From Tenebrio molitor (taxonomy: Eukaryota > Arthropoda > Insecta > Coleoptera > Tenebrionidae), in the NCBI RefSeq assembly GCF_963966145.1, contig NC_091055.1, positions 10,044,001 to 10,108,000 on the forward strand: 64,000 bases of DNA, given 5' to 3'. Shown here piece by piece: positions 22,238 through 35,917 of this stretch (position 1 is the stretch's first letter; each line of letters opens with the position of its first letter). The translations under genes and the position numbers were made by a program. The notes below the pieces were generated by a model. The model was not told where the DNA came from, did not search any database, and was given only the letters and a program-made list of their open reading frames with translations.

Positions 22238-24839
22238 TATATTTTTATAATTCTAAATTAATTTTAACACGATGTTACAACAATAACAATATTAATATAG
22301 GGATAATTGATAAATGTAAGTTATTTTAGAATGCTGGTAGATAGAATCTACCCTTTTTGTAAGTGTAATTTTTTTACTTAAATTAAAATTTAAAAAAATA
22401 TATCTGAAACAAAACGTAGATTTTGAAGATTTTAATTATTTGTTGTTTTTCGACTAGCACTAATTTTCAAATTTACAAAAATTGAAATGATGAGAGAATA
22501 TCTTAATTATTGAGAGAGAACAATTCATAATCTTCAGAAAATCACTCCTGTTTCGTTATTCCAAAATTTCAATTTTTCTTCGTTCAACAAAATCAAATTC
22601 ATTTTCCAAAATGCACTTTTTTACTCGTCCTGAGAAGACAATTTCCCATGAAACTTTTACGTCTTTGAAATCCGTACGATATGCATGGCAGCTCGAAGAT
22701 TCAGTTAAGATATAAACATTTATTGTCGGTGGGCGCCGAAATGGCACATAAATAAAAGCACGTTAGAATTGAAATATTTAATTTGTTTCTGTATTGCTGT
22801 GGTGTTAACCGCATTTGGTGGACCCCACCATTCGACATATGAGTGCATTATATTTTACGAGTGCCTCGGCAGCGTCTCGTTTTATGACGAATAAATTGAT
22901 GAATTTCAGAGCATTTTTGCTTTTTCCTACACGTGACACCCGACGACGCCATAAAGCGGGGCGAGTAGTCCATCTCTGGTCCCAGATATAGTGCGAGCGA
23001 GTGTACAGTGTACTCCAAAACGCGATCCCAGAGCGGAGAGAGCAGTCGATGCATTTTAAGTCTCCTTTGGGAATACATGTAATTAAAACTGCTCTCTTCA
23101 AGGATTAACTCCGGGCAGAGTAAATTATAATTGGTCTGCATTGTGACGCAGGGATTAAATTGGAACGTCAGTACATCATTATTAGAGCGAATTCTCGTTT
23201 CTAAACATGACCAAGTGCGGTTGTTGGCGACGTGGAAATTATCATTTTTCTCTATGCGGGAAGGCGGAAAGCGAAAAAATGGAGGCGAATAGCTAAACTG
23301 TCGCTCATAAAATATTTATGCGCCATCCATCCCATTGATGACCAGATTTATTTTAAGTAAATTCACGATATAACTTCAAGGCATAAAAACGACTCGTCAC
23401 TGATTCGTATAAATACCTAGGCACTCGGAGATTTTTTATTTTTCGGCGATTTATGGAACGCCTTCTTTATTTTAAGGATAATAAAGTATACGGCATTTAT
23501 GTGACTGATTCTTATTTTATTAAAGCAGATCTGCGCTTTTATTGTCGTCGTTTCTCGAGCCCTGTAAACTTCACAACTAACAAACAAATGCTTGAATTAT
23601 TCCCGAGTAGTTTTGATACAGTGTAACCCATAAATTACACCTTTACGACTTCGTGTAAATTGTTTACAATAACAATCGTTCCACAATATTAGTTCATAAT
23701 AGGAGAATAGAATTTAATTAGCTAGCAAATTCAACTCACTTAAGTCACGTACGCTTCATGCTCGAACATCAGCATGAAGCTGCATAAAGTAATCCGCAAT
23801 CAATTACCGAACCCTTAACGCCACGATTCCTCACAAAAGAGCCACTCTTTTCACTCTCACGCGCTGACACGACCCGCTTTTTACCTATCCCGTCGGGGTA
23901 TGCAACCAGTAAAGCGCCCCGATGTCAGAATCATCGTTAATTTCGTCAAACGTCTGTTGCATGTCAGATTCGTTTCTTTTGTTTGACCAGAAGATGCACA
24001 ATAGAGTTCTTTGTTGGTGGTGAAGTCGATGCGTTGCGTGGCGTTTCGAAATTACGACTATTCAAATCCGTAATATAATCAGAGGATATGCATAAAACAC
24101 GGTATTAAAAGGTTTATATTGTTATAAATGTGGTACCTCGTAAACGGGGCAATAGTAATATCTGAGATTAATTTAGATAATGCATGCAGAAACGATGGCG
24201 CTGTATAAACGCAAGATAAGAAAAATGTCTCGTTCTTGAGTGACTTATAGCGAGCTTTGTGCGAATGTAACGTTGCAAGAATGCATCTGTTGTGCTGCCA
24301 TTGATGAAGTTTGATGTAAACGAAATGGCATATAAACCTCCTCACCCCTATAGGTAAGGGAGACAGTATTTTAACTGTTACCCTGTACTACACTATAAAC
24401 TTATATACGTAAGTTTGATGCAACTTACTTGATGGCCCCCATTTCATTTTGTTTTAATTGCTCGTCAAAATTTGATTACGGAATCTTCTTCATGCAACCA
24501 ATCATTGCTGATTTCTAGACATTTCTGACTCGTTTACTGGAGGGTCAAACACGGACGTTTCTCCTAAATTCGACATAAACTACAAAATTCCTCCTTGCCA
24601 AGCTGGCACTTAAACCGAACACGAATGCCAACCCGACACATTTTTTATTCATGTATTTTGTACACCAGGTGGACAACAAACATATCTACTCCATCGAGAT
24701 TACCGATACGTCAAATTACCAAATCCCTGATTTCTGAATGTATTAGACGAGCAGAAAATATATTTAAATCCTCTACACCGATCACAAATGCGAAACAAAT
24801 TTTATAAATGATTTATTTTCTAGGGTATCATTTCAACAT
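22238..24839. other. Repeat-poor DNA, no gene recognised
   Basis: From about 22800 to 24350 the composition is balanced and no repeat family from this window occurs. Short frames such as 22805-23101 (minus) have no recognisable motif. A compact perfect hairpin is present at 23753-23780: a 10-bp stem (GCTTCATGCT) with an 8-nt loop. Confidence 0.45.
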
Positions 24840-26450
24840 GCTGTAAATTTATGGACCGAGAGATCAATTAAATTGATGCTAAATTAAGCAATGTTGTAAA
24901 CACCTTTATGCTTAAAGCTCAGTTATAGACACGTAAATGTAAACACAAAGTAGGTACTTTGTACTAATATACCAGGTGGTCACAACTTTTAGGGTCAACT
25001 TTCTAATTCGAATTGAATTTCTGCATTAATCATTACGTAGTTACAAAAATTTTCAAAATCCTTTTCAAAATATGTATACATAACATGTTTTGCCTTGACA
25101 AAATTAATCTTGTTGACAATTTTACGTTACCCGTACAAGAAATAATTTAAATACTAGTCTCAATTGGTTAATAAGCTGTAAATGATTTTTTTTTGAGATT
25201 TCAGTCACGACACGCTGTATAATTGCATACATGTGCTAATTCAAACCGCTTTATACTTAAAAAGCTTAACTATACACACATCTAAATATGAACACGAAAA
25301 TAATTTTAACTTAATATACTTGGTGGTCAACAAAAGTTTCAAAGTTCTGAGATATTTATTCATTAATTAGTCAAATTAAATAAGTTTCGTTTTCTAAATT
25401 TATTAGTTTGGGAGTATATCATCAAATAGGTCCCCAATAGGGTAACAAGCTATAATTTTTTCTTTTTGAGATTTTAATCACGACACACTGTCCATGCTTA
25501 GGAAACAATTACGTTTGTGGTAATTTCAACAATGTTGTAAACCGCTTTATACTTAAAGCTTAACTATACACACATCTACATATGAACACAAAAATAATTT
25601 TGAGTTAGTGTACCTGGTGGTCAACAAAATTTTCAAAATTCTGGGAATTTTATTCTGTTCTTTTTTCTTTTTTATTCTGATTCATTCCCACCTACATCAA
25701 ACATGCGTGTTCAGCCAATCAGAGGGCTTGCTTTCATCGAATCAAAATTGTTTATCGGGGTAAAAAGATTCTACTACTGTCAAAAGTGATTAAAATTGCA
25801 AGCTACTCCTCTCAGATTCTCAAATTGTTTTTGATAATTGTGTTTTTAATAACTGTATTATAAATAAATAATTACTTACCTAACGTTTTAAAGTTTGTAT
25901 TCTGAAATTAATTTTGCCAAAAATAAAACGACCTAATTTTTAATATCTGATAAATTTCCCAATTTTCACTTAAACATTTTTGGTTTAGACAATTTTACTC
26001 GTTGATATTTGGGCATTTTTACTCAAAGGTTAAACCCTCGAGCTAAAGCTCTCGGGCCTAACCAGAATAAAAATGCCCAAATTCAACTCGTAAAATTGTC
26101 AAAGTAAAAATTTTCGTAAAATTGAAAAATTTATCCTAAAAAAAAATTAAGTCTTGTTATTTTACCTTAGATTAATTAGTCAAATTAAAGAGGTTTCTTT
26201 TTCGACCTTTAGTAGTTAGGGATTATAACAGTAACAAAAAATTAAGAAATTTTAAATCTAGTCCAAAACTCCAAAATAAAAAAAAGTACTTCATCAAATT
26301 AACACTAGTTAACGATGTTAGGTACACTCAAAAATTAAATCCTACTTCAATAGATCATTTATAAATGATTGAAGCTCTAATCACTACACACTGTGTATTT
26401 ATATACAGGGATTAATTACGTTTGCGACAAACTAAGCGATGATGTAAACC
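24840..26450 (+). repeat. Tandem array of ~280-390 bp units, interrupted by repeat X
   Basis: Landmarks recur in the same order. TTTATACTTAAAGCTTAACTA-like text is followed by ATGAACACAAAAATAATTTT, then CCAGGTGGTCA or CTGGTGGTCAACAAAA (24972, 25321, 25612). Each unit ends CACGACACRCTGT (25206, 25481), with CACTACACACTGT at 26383. Two full units, a third split by repeat X (25680-26167) and the start of a fourth are visible. The unit end, complemented, reads CAGTGTGTCGTG, the same dozen bases that end family F, so the array may be tandemly amplified MITE-like DNA. Confidence 0.75.
25680..26167 (+). repeat. Dispersed repeat X, copy 2
   Basis: Same order of landmarks as copies 1 and 3 (GTGTTCAGCCAATCAGA to CCTCGAGCTAAAGCTCTCGG to TTATTTTACCTT). 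Left and right of it, the interrupted tandem unit resumes: TTCTGGGAATTTTA before, ATTAATTAGTCAAATTAAA after, which are neighbours in the uninterrupted unit at 25340-25390. This shows X arrived after the array formed. Confidence 0.8.
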
Positions 26451-29400
26451 TCGCTATTCAGAACCTGTCATTTGTAAAATCTCCATTACAATATTTTTTT
26501 TGTGTATTGGGCAACTAGCGTAACTGATGTTCCTCAATTTTAATGACACTTCCATTTATTCGTCTGCCATTTGTACATTGTATGGTGGACACTGATTAGT
26601 GTTCAAATATCCTGTCGAAAGGCCACCCTTAACAGGAAACGCTAGGAAAAATTGTGCTCATTACGATACCTAAAAATACATATGCACCCCTAACTCCGAC
26701 ATTTCCTTTAGACAGTATTAATACGTTATACCGAATGTTTCCACATATCCGAATATCATTCCATTTATTTTTCAATTTAGCTTGGCCGGTGTAATTTGCA
26801 AAATAATTGAAAAATAATGAACAAAAAGATATCGCGGGAATACACGATTACAGTTACTCACCACGGTAATTAAAATGTCCTTCAAGTCCCTCTACAATTA
26901 AAAAAGTATTAATTTGAAACAATTACTCCGTTCGATTAATTATTATTTTTCACAGTTTTGGTCCGTGTCGAATTGAGCAGGAGAAAAGAGTAGCACCCGG
27001 CCTAACAATGGAATAGATTATTCAAAGCTAAAAATAATAAAATGCTAAATGATATTAACACTTTTGTGCAGTGAACCGTCGATATGGGTAAGCTGCAGCG
27101 ATTAATCTTCCTAAAAGTGACAGATAATAAAGCTGCGAGTCATGTAAATTTATAAACATAAACCAGTCAGTGTAACAATATTATTTGAGAAATAAAAATA
27201 AAAAATCGTCGTCAGGATATACAGTATAAAGGCGAAAACGGGTGCACTCGTTAAATTATAACGTTTGCCGACCCCCATCGGTAATATTATGTAAATGTCG
27301 GAAAATTATAGCAATCGTAAAAAAGTTATTAATTTGATGCGAGAGAAGGTAGAGTTTTAAATATCAGACTCGTCTGATGCTTAAACAATGTTATACGTTT
27401 CAAACGGAATAATTTACAGCTTATAAACCCCCATGATCACCATATGTGACAAATAAAACACAGTCGCGATTAATCTGAGCGCGTATTGTGTGCCTCGACC
27501 CGCCGAACCAGCGTCGTAGCTTGTTCGAGCGTCGCCGTCACGTTCTGTAATTAATCCGAGTGGAGATTTAATTCGAATAAAATGAGCGAATTGTGCGTTC
27601 GTCAATTACCGAATTAAATGATTCAAGAATGTGTTTTGATAGAATTGCTTTAGGGCGAAAGTCGACTGCGAAGTAATCGATCATCCGGTCAGGACGAATG
27701 GCAGATACTTACAAATCTTGACAAATCGTTTTCGATATGAATACGAATAACAGTACCGAAATTAAAGCGATAAACTGCACTTCGGCTCTGGATTATAAAA
27801 ATATACATTAGGACCCATAAATATTAATGTCGTGGAGTATTCGGTGCGATAATTAAGCGAATCTAGTAGCGGTGGCGTTTTTTCTACAAAGGGTAAGAAT
27901 CGAGTGGTAGTGTGGCTTAAGGCTTGTGTTCAATTGGATTCGGTTGATTGAGCGATTATCTTTAAGTTGATCGCGTTGGTAGCGATGGAGATGGTCCTGC
28001 TAATGATCTATTTGGCCGTTGGAGTGATTTATTATCTTTAAGTTGATCCAAAACAATCTCGCAATATGCTTAGTATAATTGAGCCCAGATAGAATTAGAT
28101 TAATAGAGTCTGTCATTTTCAATTAATATAGAAGCGAATGGCGTCTAAATGAGGCGATCCTTCAACCACGCTCTAGCGAGAATCTTCTATTCACGTCAGA
28201 AAGATTAAAAATGACAATCTCCCGCCAAATTATGCAATGACATTTAATAAATACCTTGCCGGAGATGTAATCAATTTGGACGATCCGAAATGGATAGTAT
28301 TGTGTTACAAAATGTTCCAGTCGGAAGCTTTTCACACAGTTTAATAATCGATTCATAATTTGACAAGATAAATATTTGAAGTAAATCTAAGTCTTTGGTA
28401 AATAGTAGAATACGAACGGATGCACGACAGTGACCGCGTCCTGTTTGTGCGATTAATTATTGATTGGTTAAAAAGGCATTGCGGCGCCTGTGGCGCTTAA
28501 TGAGGCAGTGTCCGGCCACCCCCGACATCCCTACTTCGGGCAGAATTCACCCCAACCTTGTCAACCTTCCATGAATCCGATTGCTGTCCGTGTACACATA
28601 TCCGTGTATGCACAGATCATACAACATGTATGTGGCAGCACATATTCAAAGTGAATCGAGATGGAGATAAATTAATTATTCATGCAACCGTATTCAGACT
28701 AAAGATTCGCATCATATGGGAGTATCTGCCCCCGGCCTGTTTAGATTCCATTAATAAAGTCCTCCGATTAGATAACGTCGATTTCAACGTTACGCAGCCA
28801 AAGAAATCCCATTTGCAAGATGCGACCGTAAACAAGCCACCCCCTGGAGTCGCAACAAAAGAAAAAATCGCGACGCACCATGGATGACACCGGAAATGAG
28901 CAATTCTCTTATCTGACGGGTCCACTTTGTGGAATTTACTATTTCTACGGGGAACGAGAATTAAGAGGAGTTCATTAGTGATAACGCGACGCTCACTTCG
29001 TTAAGCTTTTAATTACACACACACTGGAGCGTTTATTAAAATATTTCATTTCAGTTCGGGGGCCAAATGGACACATCATCGCTATCAGACACGCAATTTT
29101 GCCAGATTATGCAAAAAATAATTCGTGGTTCTTCACGGGGACCCCAGATTCCGTCATGTCGTAATACAAGAGTTGAATTTTAATTATTTCACGGCACAAA
29201 TTTTAACTATTATTGTCACAACTGCTCTTCTTACTTACCAAGTGTCCTACAATGTACTTTTTTATTTTTTGCACTTCTGCACCACACAGTCAAAGTACCT
29301 ATATCGCTTTTTCGTTTTAATCAAATTTAATACATATTAAATTTCATATTTTTTATTACATAAATATCTACAATTTACTTTGAAGACAGTACTGTGGAAA

Positions 29401-30329
29401 AAATACTACGGTAATATTTATAAAACGTATTTGAATAATGACACACAAGTAGTGGAAAATGTGACAAAGTCTCGTGCGATTGACACATTTGACTTTTGCG
29501 GTTTCTTTATTGATATTTTTCGAGTATATTTTTAAAATACTTTTGTCTCTTATTCACAGTAAATATTCCGTGACTCATGTTTTAAAACAGTCTAAATTTT
29601 ATGGACCATAAAATATTAAATCAAGACAGATATTTACAAAAATACTTACATAAAGACAGGAATATATTCCATTTTGTAAGTAATAAGAAATTTACTCTTG
29701 CAGATTGGTGAAAAATGTAATACATATAACAGTCACCGATATCTGTCTGTGATGATATCCAAAAGTTATGCTGGATAGTGTAAAAATCACTGGGTGATGT
29801 TTTCAACTGAAATCTTTAGATTTCTGCCTAATACATAATTTTCTGAAGAGACACAATCTTTTATATACGAGATGCACAAGACAGTCATTGTCGAACGAGA
29901 GGGTTAATATAAAATAATTATCTAGTGACTTTTACTTTAATAGAATTGGGTTGGTATTAATGAAGCAACGTCATTTCATTGAAAATTAAATCTCAAATTG
30001 TCTTCCAAATGTTGTTACCCCCTTAATAGTTTATTTTGACCATACAACATGGATTCAGATTCAAATATCACATCACATTTAACACTATCAATACCAACCC
30101 CATATCCAATAATCACTAGAAACGATGCTATAAAATTGATCATTGTGAAACTGTTTTCAGTGTCACAAAATGCTCATTATGACACCGAAGTAGATAATAA
30201 TATATTAAAACATTAGTTTTATAAAACTTAGTATTAAGACACGAGTCAGATTTGCAGCACGACTGCTGCAGCAAAATGAATGCTTTAACACTTAACAGCT
30301 TTATTAAAACAGCAAATTAGAAAAATATG
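26451..30329. other. Repeat-poor DNA, no gene recognised
   Basis: No repeat family of this window was seen. 26700-29000 is among the least AT-rich parts and could be conserved noncoding DNA. Frames of up to 109 residues (28558-28887 plus) overlap an opposing frame and have no motif, so they are not called. 29300-30300 is AT-rich with nothing recognisable. Confidence 0.45.
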
Positions 30330-30625
30330 TAAAATTGTAGTAAAACTCAACTCGTACAGCTTCATGAGATGCATTTTTTGAGATACTGAACTAAACTCTA
30401 AGTTGTAACCTCAGCCAAATGCGATCTCACGAATACAACAAATTCTTATTGTTTATATTTTGCTTCGCATTGGAGATATGGAGAGAAGCTATTAGAAAAA
30501 GTTGTTCCGAATCTAATTTTGACTCCATGTACCGAGTTTCAATGTAAAATTTGCGCTTCGATTTTTAAGATAAGTTGTAGTTTTGAATAGAGGGCCATAA
30601 AAACGAAAGAACTTGTCAAAAATGA
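30330..30625 (+). mobile_element. MITE family F, partial copy 3
   Basis: Shares with the other F copies GAGATGCATTTTTTGAGATA, GTTGTAACCTCAGCC, the GATCTC..GAA block and CGCATTGGAGATATGGA. It is in the orientation of the left arm of copy 1. The terminal bases are not recognisable at either side, so this is an internal fragment. Confidence 0.65.
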
Positions 30626-31539
30626 ATAGACATAATAATAATAAATATATAGTATAATCAAAAAGTCTTTGGATCGCGATAGCCATGAAATGTAAAAACC
30701 ATCTATAGAATTATTTATTTCTACCGCCCGCAGTTTTTATGTGTACTTAAAAGTAGCGCTAATCTCTCACGGAACTCTTTTAAACATAAACGAGGCGAAT
30801 AAACCCAATTACCATTTTCACCACGATTTCCATTACTGTAGTATGATTTAATAATAAAAATGTTATGTTCTCTTTGAAACATTTTGAATTATAACCTAAC
30901 TAACTTGAAAGTTGTCAAGTAAATGTAAAAAATAATTGAAATAAATAATTTCATAGATATCTTGTTAATTCCACGATAGTTATTTGTGTATCAAGGCCAA
31001 AAAGTGCATCCTTTTCCTGCGAGTTTGAGTTTTCTCGCCGAGGCGCAGCCGAGGCTTGAAAACAGGCGAGCACAAAAAACACTCTTTGGCAGAAGTGCAC
31101 ACTAAATTTTTTAGGCGACCGCACGAACTACAAAGCAAAAGGTATCAGGACATCACTGAAAAAATTACAAATATATTTTGTATCTACGTTTTTCAAATAG
31201 ATACATTTATTAATACATATTAACATTTTTTTTATACCTATGTAGTTGTATTTGTTATCAGCTTGCCAACCAAACTATAAATTTACTACATATTTGCAAT
31301 ACAATTACATACTTACATACATATTTACATAATTTATGGTGACAGGACAATTATCGGTTTCGTCGGTTTCGTTGCTAATTTACTAAACAGACCAACAAAT
31401 GGCGCCACGATCAGCGTCAGAAAAAGTGCGTCCGAAAAACAGTTACTTTTCGTCCGCTTGTGAGTACGTAAAATTACCGTTTACATTAAGGGTGTCTAAA
31501 AAAATATTTAGCTTTTATTTAACAAAAATTGAAGCGGAT
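30626..31539. other. AT-rich DNA with a GC-rich hairpin
   Basis: No gene recognised. Around 31035-31080 a short GC-rich segment pairs CTCGCC with GGCGAG around repeated GCCGAGG motifs, in otherwise AT-rich DNA. It may be the remains of another element, but no ends could be assigned. Confidence 0.4.
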
Positions 31540-31857
31540 ATTGATTCTGAAACTGATTTATTGAAAATGACTAAGAAATCAGAGTGGAAATTTTTCGTTG
31601 AAACTCTGTACGAGAGGTCAAAATTGTATTCTAAACAATTTTTTCTAATAATTTCTTTCCATATCTCCAACGTAAAGTAAAATAGCGATAATTGGGCCTT
31701 TTCGCGAAATAGCAGTTGGCTGGGTTTACAACTTACAGTAGAGTTAAGTCCCAAAAAGATGCACCCATGAAGTTCTGCGAGTGTGCAAAAATTCAAATCT
31801 CTCGTCCTACAAATAACGAAAATCTTAGGCTGTCTTCATATTAAGTGTGACACACTG
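31540..31857 (-). mobile_element. MITE family F, partial copy 4
   Basis: The right end reads GTGTGACACACTG followed by TA, the family terminus. Inward lie GTTCTGCGAGTGTGCAAAAA, TGGCTGGGTTTACAACTTAC and CATATCTCCAACGTAAAGTA, as in copy 2. The left end is not defined. Small frames over this region are chance readings of the repeat. Confidence 0.7.
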
Positions 31858-31864
31858 TATGTAA

Positions 31865-32050
31865 ATTGTTGACACAAAAGATTCTTCAGAATGTTCAAGT
31901 TAATCTTTCCTAATTTTGAAACATCCTGTATATCATAACGCAATATTATTCCATTTCTTTTTTTAATTCAGTTGTTTTATTACTATGTAATTATTGTTAC
32001 TTTTTTCAACCAACATTTATTTCTTAATTTTAAATCACTGTGTATCATGC
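31865..32050 (+). repeat. Dispersed repeat S, copy 2
   Basis: Counterpart of 15505-15760, directly following an F copy as at the first locus. Shared blocks are AAAGATTCTTC, CCTAATTTTGAAACATCCTG, CGCAATATTATTCCA and TTTCTTAATTTTAAATCACT. A further fragment of the last block recurs near 32285-32310. Confidence 0.6.
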
Positions 32051-35000
32051 CATTATTATTATTTTTTTTTTAATCTTAAACGGCTATGTGGTTTATATTA
32101 TGTTTTTATGATTTATTTAATTTTTTAAATCTGGAGTTTTTAAATAAATTAACATATGTAGTTTGTGCTGATGTTTTTTTAGTTTATTTTTTCAACCAAA
32201 ATTGATCTCCACTTCAAACCAATTTTTTCGCCATATTTTTTTTATTATTACATATTTATAATTATGTAAAACATTTTCTGTGGTTATTTCTTAATTTTAA
32301 ATCACTATTATATTATTAAAATAGGTACTTTTTAAAAATTTTCCGTTTTTAATCATAAATTAATTTCAAAAAGCTTTATTCAGCTTTATTTTTAAGTTCA
32401 AATTATTTTCTAAAAAGTGTTCTTCCTATTTAAATACCCGTTTCAAGTCAATTTTTATTTGTCTTATTTGTCTTGGTCTCTACATCATGCTAATGTAATG
32501 TATCCATGTTTTTCAGTTTTATTTCTCTAATTACACATTATTGCGTAAAAGTATTTGCGTAATTGATGTACTTGCGTCCAGCTAAACCATATGAATATCG
32601 AATTATTATAAAAATTAAAGGAATTTTCTAAAGTGTGAAAAATAATAATCAAACATTTCTTGAAATATCAAACTTATCTATTTGTAAAGTGCAACATTTA
32701 TTCAAAAATAAAAACGAAAATACAATCAATAAAAAAATAGGTAATGGGTGGTCAGCAAAGCTGTGTTACGTGATCGCAAAAGCTTCTACACATGCGACGA
32801 GTTCTGTAAATCGAAGAATAACTTGTACCTGTTCACTTCTTTGTCAATTAATTTGTAACTATATTGTGAAGAATAAAACTACACAATTATTAAAGTATCG
32901 AGTTCCACCGTCGCATATCTGGTTCACCCCGTATATTAACTGTCATCGTCTGGAGGCGAGAACATTGTAGATAATGATGCTGACGTAGCATTTATGTTAA
33001 TTCGACGAGATTTACGATTTTTTAAAATAACAGCAATGCTTCATTAAGTCACAATTATTCAGTCAATAACGATGATGAAGTATTTATTAGCAGTTTAAAA
33101 GCGAGTCGGGTCGCGCCAACGTTTTTAATTGTGCTAATGACAGAAAACAAATCGAACAAAACAAGTCTGGGACCGTTTTTATGAAATATTCGTTTGATAA
33201 GATCGTTCGAATTTCGCAAATGACAGCTGGTCTTGCTTATCACTTAGGAAATTATCGTATCCGGTACTTACTGCGCCTCAACTGTCATATCAAACTGTCT
33301 CGTCGCTCTGGACCATCACTGACCAATCAAAATCAGCTGTGGTAAAATAAAGGGAAAAAATGTTCTGCGGTGGTGGGTTCGATATTTGTTTATTCCACCT
33401 GTAAACGTCTATAAATGAATAATTTTTTATTTTATTGCAGGCAGTCAAGTGTTTGAAGGTGGTTTGTATTATTGTTCCAGTGCCTAAATCTCGTGAGAGT
33501 TTGTGTTGTTAAAGTTATCCGAACCGTGACCCATCTGCTCCCCGTTGCTCCTATTAATTTCTTATCAGGTCTCTCTTCTTTTCCGGCTCTGCCGGCTCCT
33601 TTATCAATCAGGCGTCGTGTCGTCGCCTAAATTCTCCCAATTTATAACCTTTCGCATCTCATTAGACGAACGCATCGGTGTCCTCCGAAGCTCGCGAAGC
33701 TTTTGTGCATCTCGAGAGCGTCGAATATTTACTCGCGAGATGTTTGTTTATTTTTCGGAAATCTGTGGAAACTCCTTATTCAGAATTGTAAACTTACATT
33801 CAAAGGCTCGCATCTTTGTTATTCCGGGAGGCGGCACGAAGGGACGCTTTGATCTCGTATAAACTATAGGTAACCCCACAAACGTTCAGCAAATATACAA
33901 TGCTTAGCGGGCCCACGAAGGAAATGTATATTTGGTCAAGTATCGTCGAAACCGTGCGTTTGATACGGTTACCGTCGTATTTGAGCCCTGACGAATCTCA
34001 CTTGTTAAAACCTCGCCGGGGGCCACAACCGATCGTTCGATAAAATTGAAACAAGTGGGAGTGCGATTGGTAATCAGTAGCTCCGCACCGGAGACTCGGT
34101 GGAGCTTTCATGGAGCTTTCGTTATAGTTTCGACACTGCGGCGGTTGAAGGGTCTTGTTAGGGGTACCCCGGGGCGACACTCGTCCCGTCAAACGGTAGC
34201 GCTGAGAAACGTATATAACAGCACGTGCCAAGTTTCTATACACATCGGATTTTTATTCCGGTGCAACTCCTCTTTCCGTTAGTTGGAAAAGGACAAACTC
34301 GATGATTTATCGCAACTCCTCTGCGCGTGATGAGCTATGAGCAGTTGAGATCGGAACAACTGCCGACCAATACACACATCTATTTATGGGTCATCCAGGA
34401 ACAAAGGAAACTCCCGGTCGCAAGATGCTAAAATAAATGGCAATCACCGTTGTTTACGATAGTTTCCGTTGTCGGAGTTGTATTCACTCCCCAAATTAAG
34501 GCAGAGTAGTAACCGTATTTGCTGAGAGATAGGTAGTAAAGTTGAGTTCTCATTGTCGAAGTTGGGGAATGTTGGTTGCATGTTAATCTCCTGAAATGCT
34601 GTAAGCACCGCATGATTGTTCACTGACATAATTTACGCCTAGTAGTGGGATTTGTTCAGATCTACTAAACCTTGTTTACTGCCGACATCATTTACATTTC
34701 TACGAGAAGATTGCGGATTTAACTAATGATGTTTTCTCTTCATTATCGATACGGACTTGTGTCACCGTCACAAATATTTACCCGAAAAATCTTCGCTAAT
34801 TAACCTCCTAGCTGGCGTTCTTTGTGTGCGTTTTAATTTTGGACACCCATCGGTCTAACTCCCTATTATCGCCGCGTTAACCTATTTTACGACTCAATAA
34901 TACGACTGAGACGGATTAAATTACTCCAAACAAAATTAAATCTCCAATTTGTCGAAATTTAACCTGACAGGATTGACTCCTTACGACGGTTTTTTATAAT

Positions 35001-35514
35001 CGTTGATTAAATACCTTTTCGAATATCAGGCACAAAGCATCGACCTTCCTAACCCTCTCTCCATAAATTCTGTAAACCCTAATAATCGGGTTTTATGTCG
35101 CACTGTTGTTATGTGTCGTTAAAATCACCTACAACAATCAATTCTAATTGCATTGCCCTATAAAGACGCTCATACATGCTGTATAAAGGCCTCCCGCTGA
35201 TTTAGTCAATCTTTAAGGATCTCTTAACTCTCCGGGACGTAGCACATGCAATTAACTGCACCTATAAAGTCAATGTTATTATTACACTATATCTTAATAA
35301 CGACGAATTATAAAACGTTTCTGCTCGCCGTACATACCAAACACGATTCTACAATAATAATAACAACAATAATATTAATACCCTTCATTTGTACTCGCTA
35401 AGACGACAAAATCGTCGCAAAAACCGCAGTTAGTACAGATGCAGGTGATACAGTAAATTACACAGTGAAGAATAACAATTGCTCTAATTACAATTGCAAA
35501 AATTCAGATATATA
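32051..35514. other. AT-rich DNA passing into a repeat-poor block
   Basis: 32051-32620 is extremely AT-rich with poly-T tracts. 33250-34450 is GC-richer and free of the window's repeat families. Overlapping frames on both strands there have no recognisable domain. No gene is called. Confidence 0.45.
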
Positions 35515-35877
35515 GGCTGTCCCAGAACTGCTTTCCCAGAGATAAAAGGGAATACATATTTGGGTAAATGTGATAAATGTGAATTTTGAAGAAAAAAAGT
35601 CCAATGTCAAGCGATAATCGAGAAAAGAGATCTTAAACCAATCAGAGTTGAGCACCATAGAGGTAGGATGACCGCAAATTTGCGTTGCCGGGATTTCGAA
35701 TTTCGTTACGATATCAATATGTAATTATTTTTGCTGTCTAGTAACCTGTCCGAATTTTTAGTAAATCCTGAGTTTCTGGGATTGGTGAAATTGAAAACTT
35801 ATGCGAGCTAGTCATCTTGGAGCATCTTGCTGTCGGCACATGCCTGTTTTCTATGGGGAGGCAGTTATGGGACAAGG
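35515..35877 (+). mobile_element. MITE family A, copy 3
   Basis: Flanked by TA. The ends are GGCTGTCCCAGAACTGCTTT and, complemented, CCTTGTCCCATAACTGCCTC. The interior matches copies 1 and 2 (CCAATCAGAGTTGAGCACCA). 363 bp and noncoding. It ends 17 bp before the next inverted-repeat element. Confidence 0.88.
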
Positions 35878-35917
35878 TATATCCAAGTTATATACAGCGT
35901 CATTATAAATGATTGTA

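Noticed and set aside
28558..28887. 109-residue plus-strand frame
   Set aside because: It overlaps a minus-strand frame and has no known motif; frames of this length are expected by chance in the GC-richer blocks.
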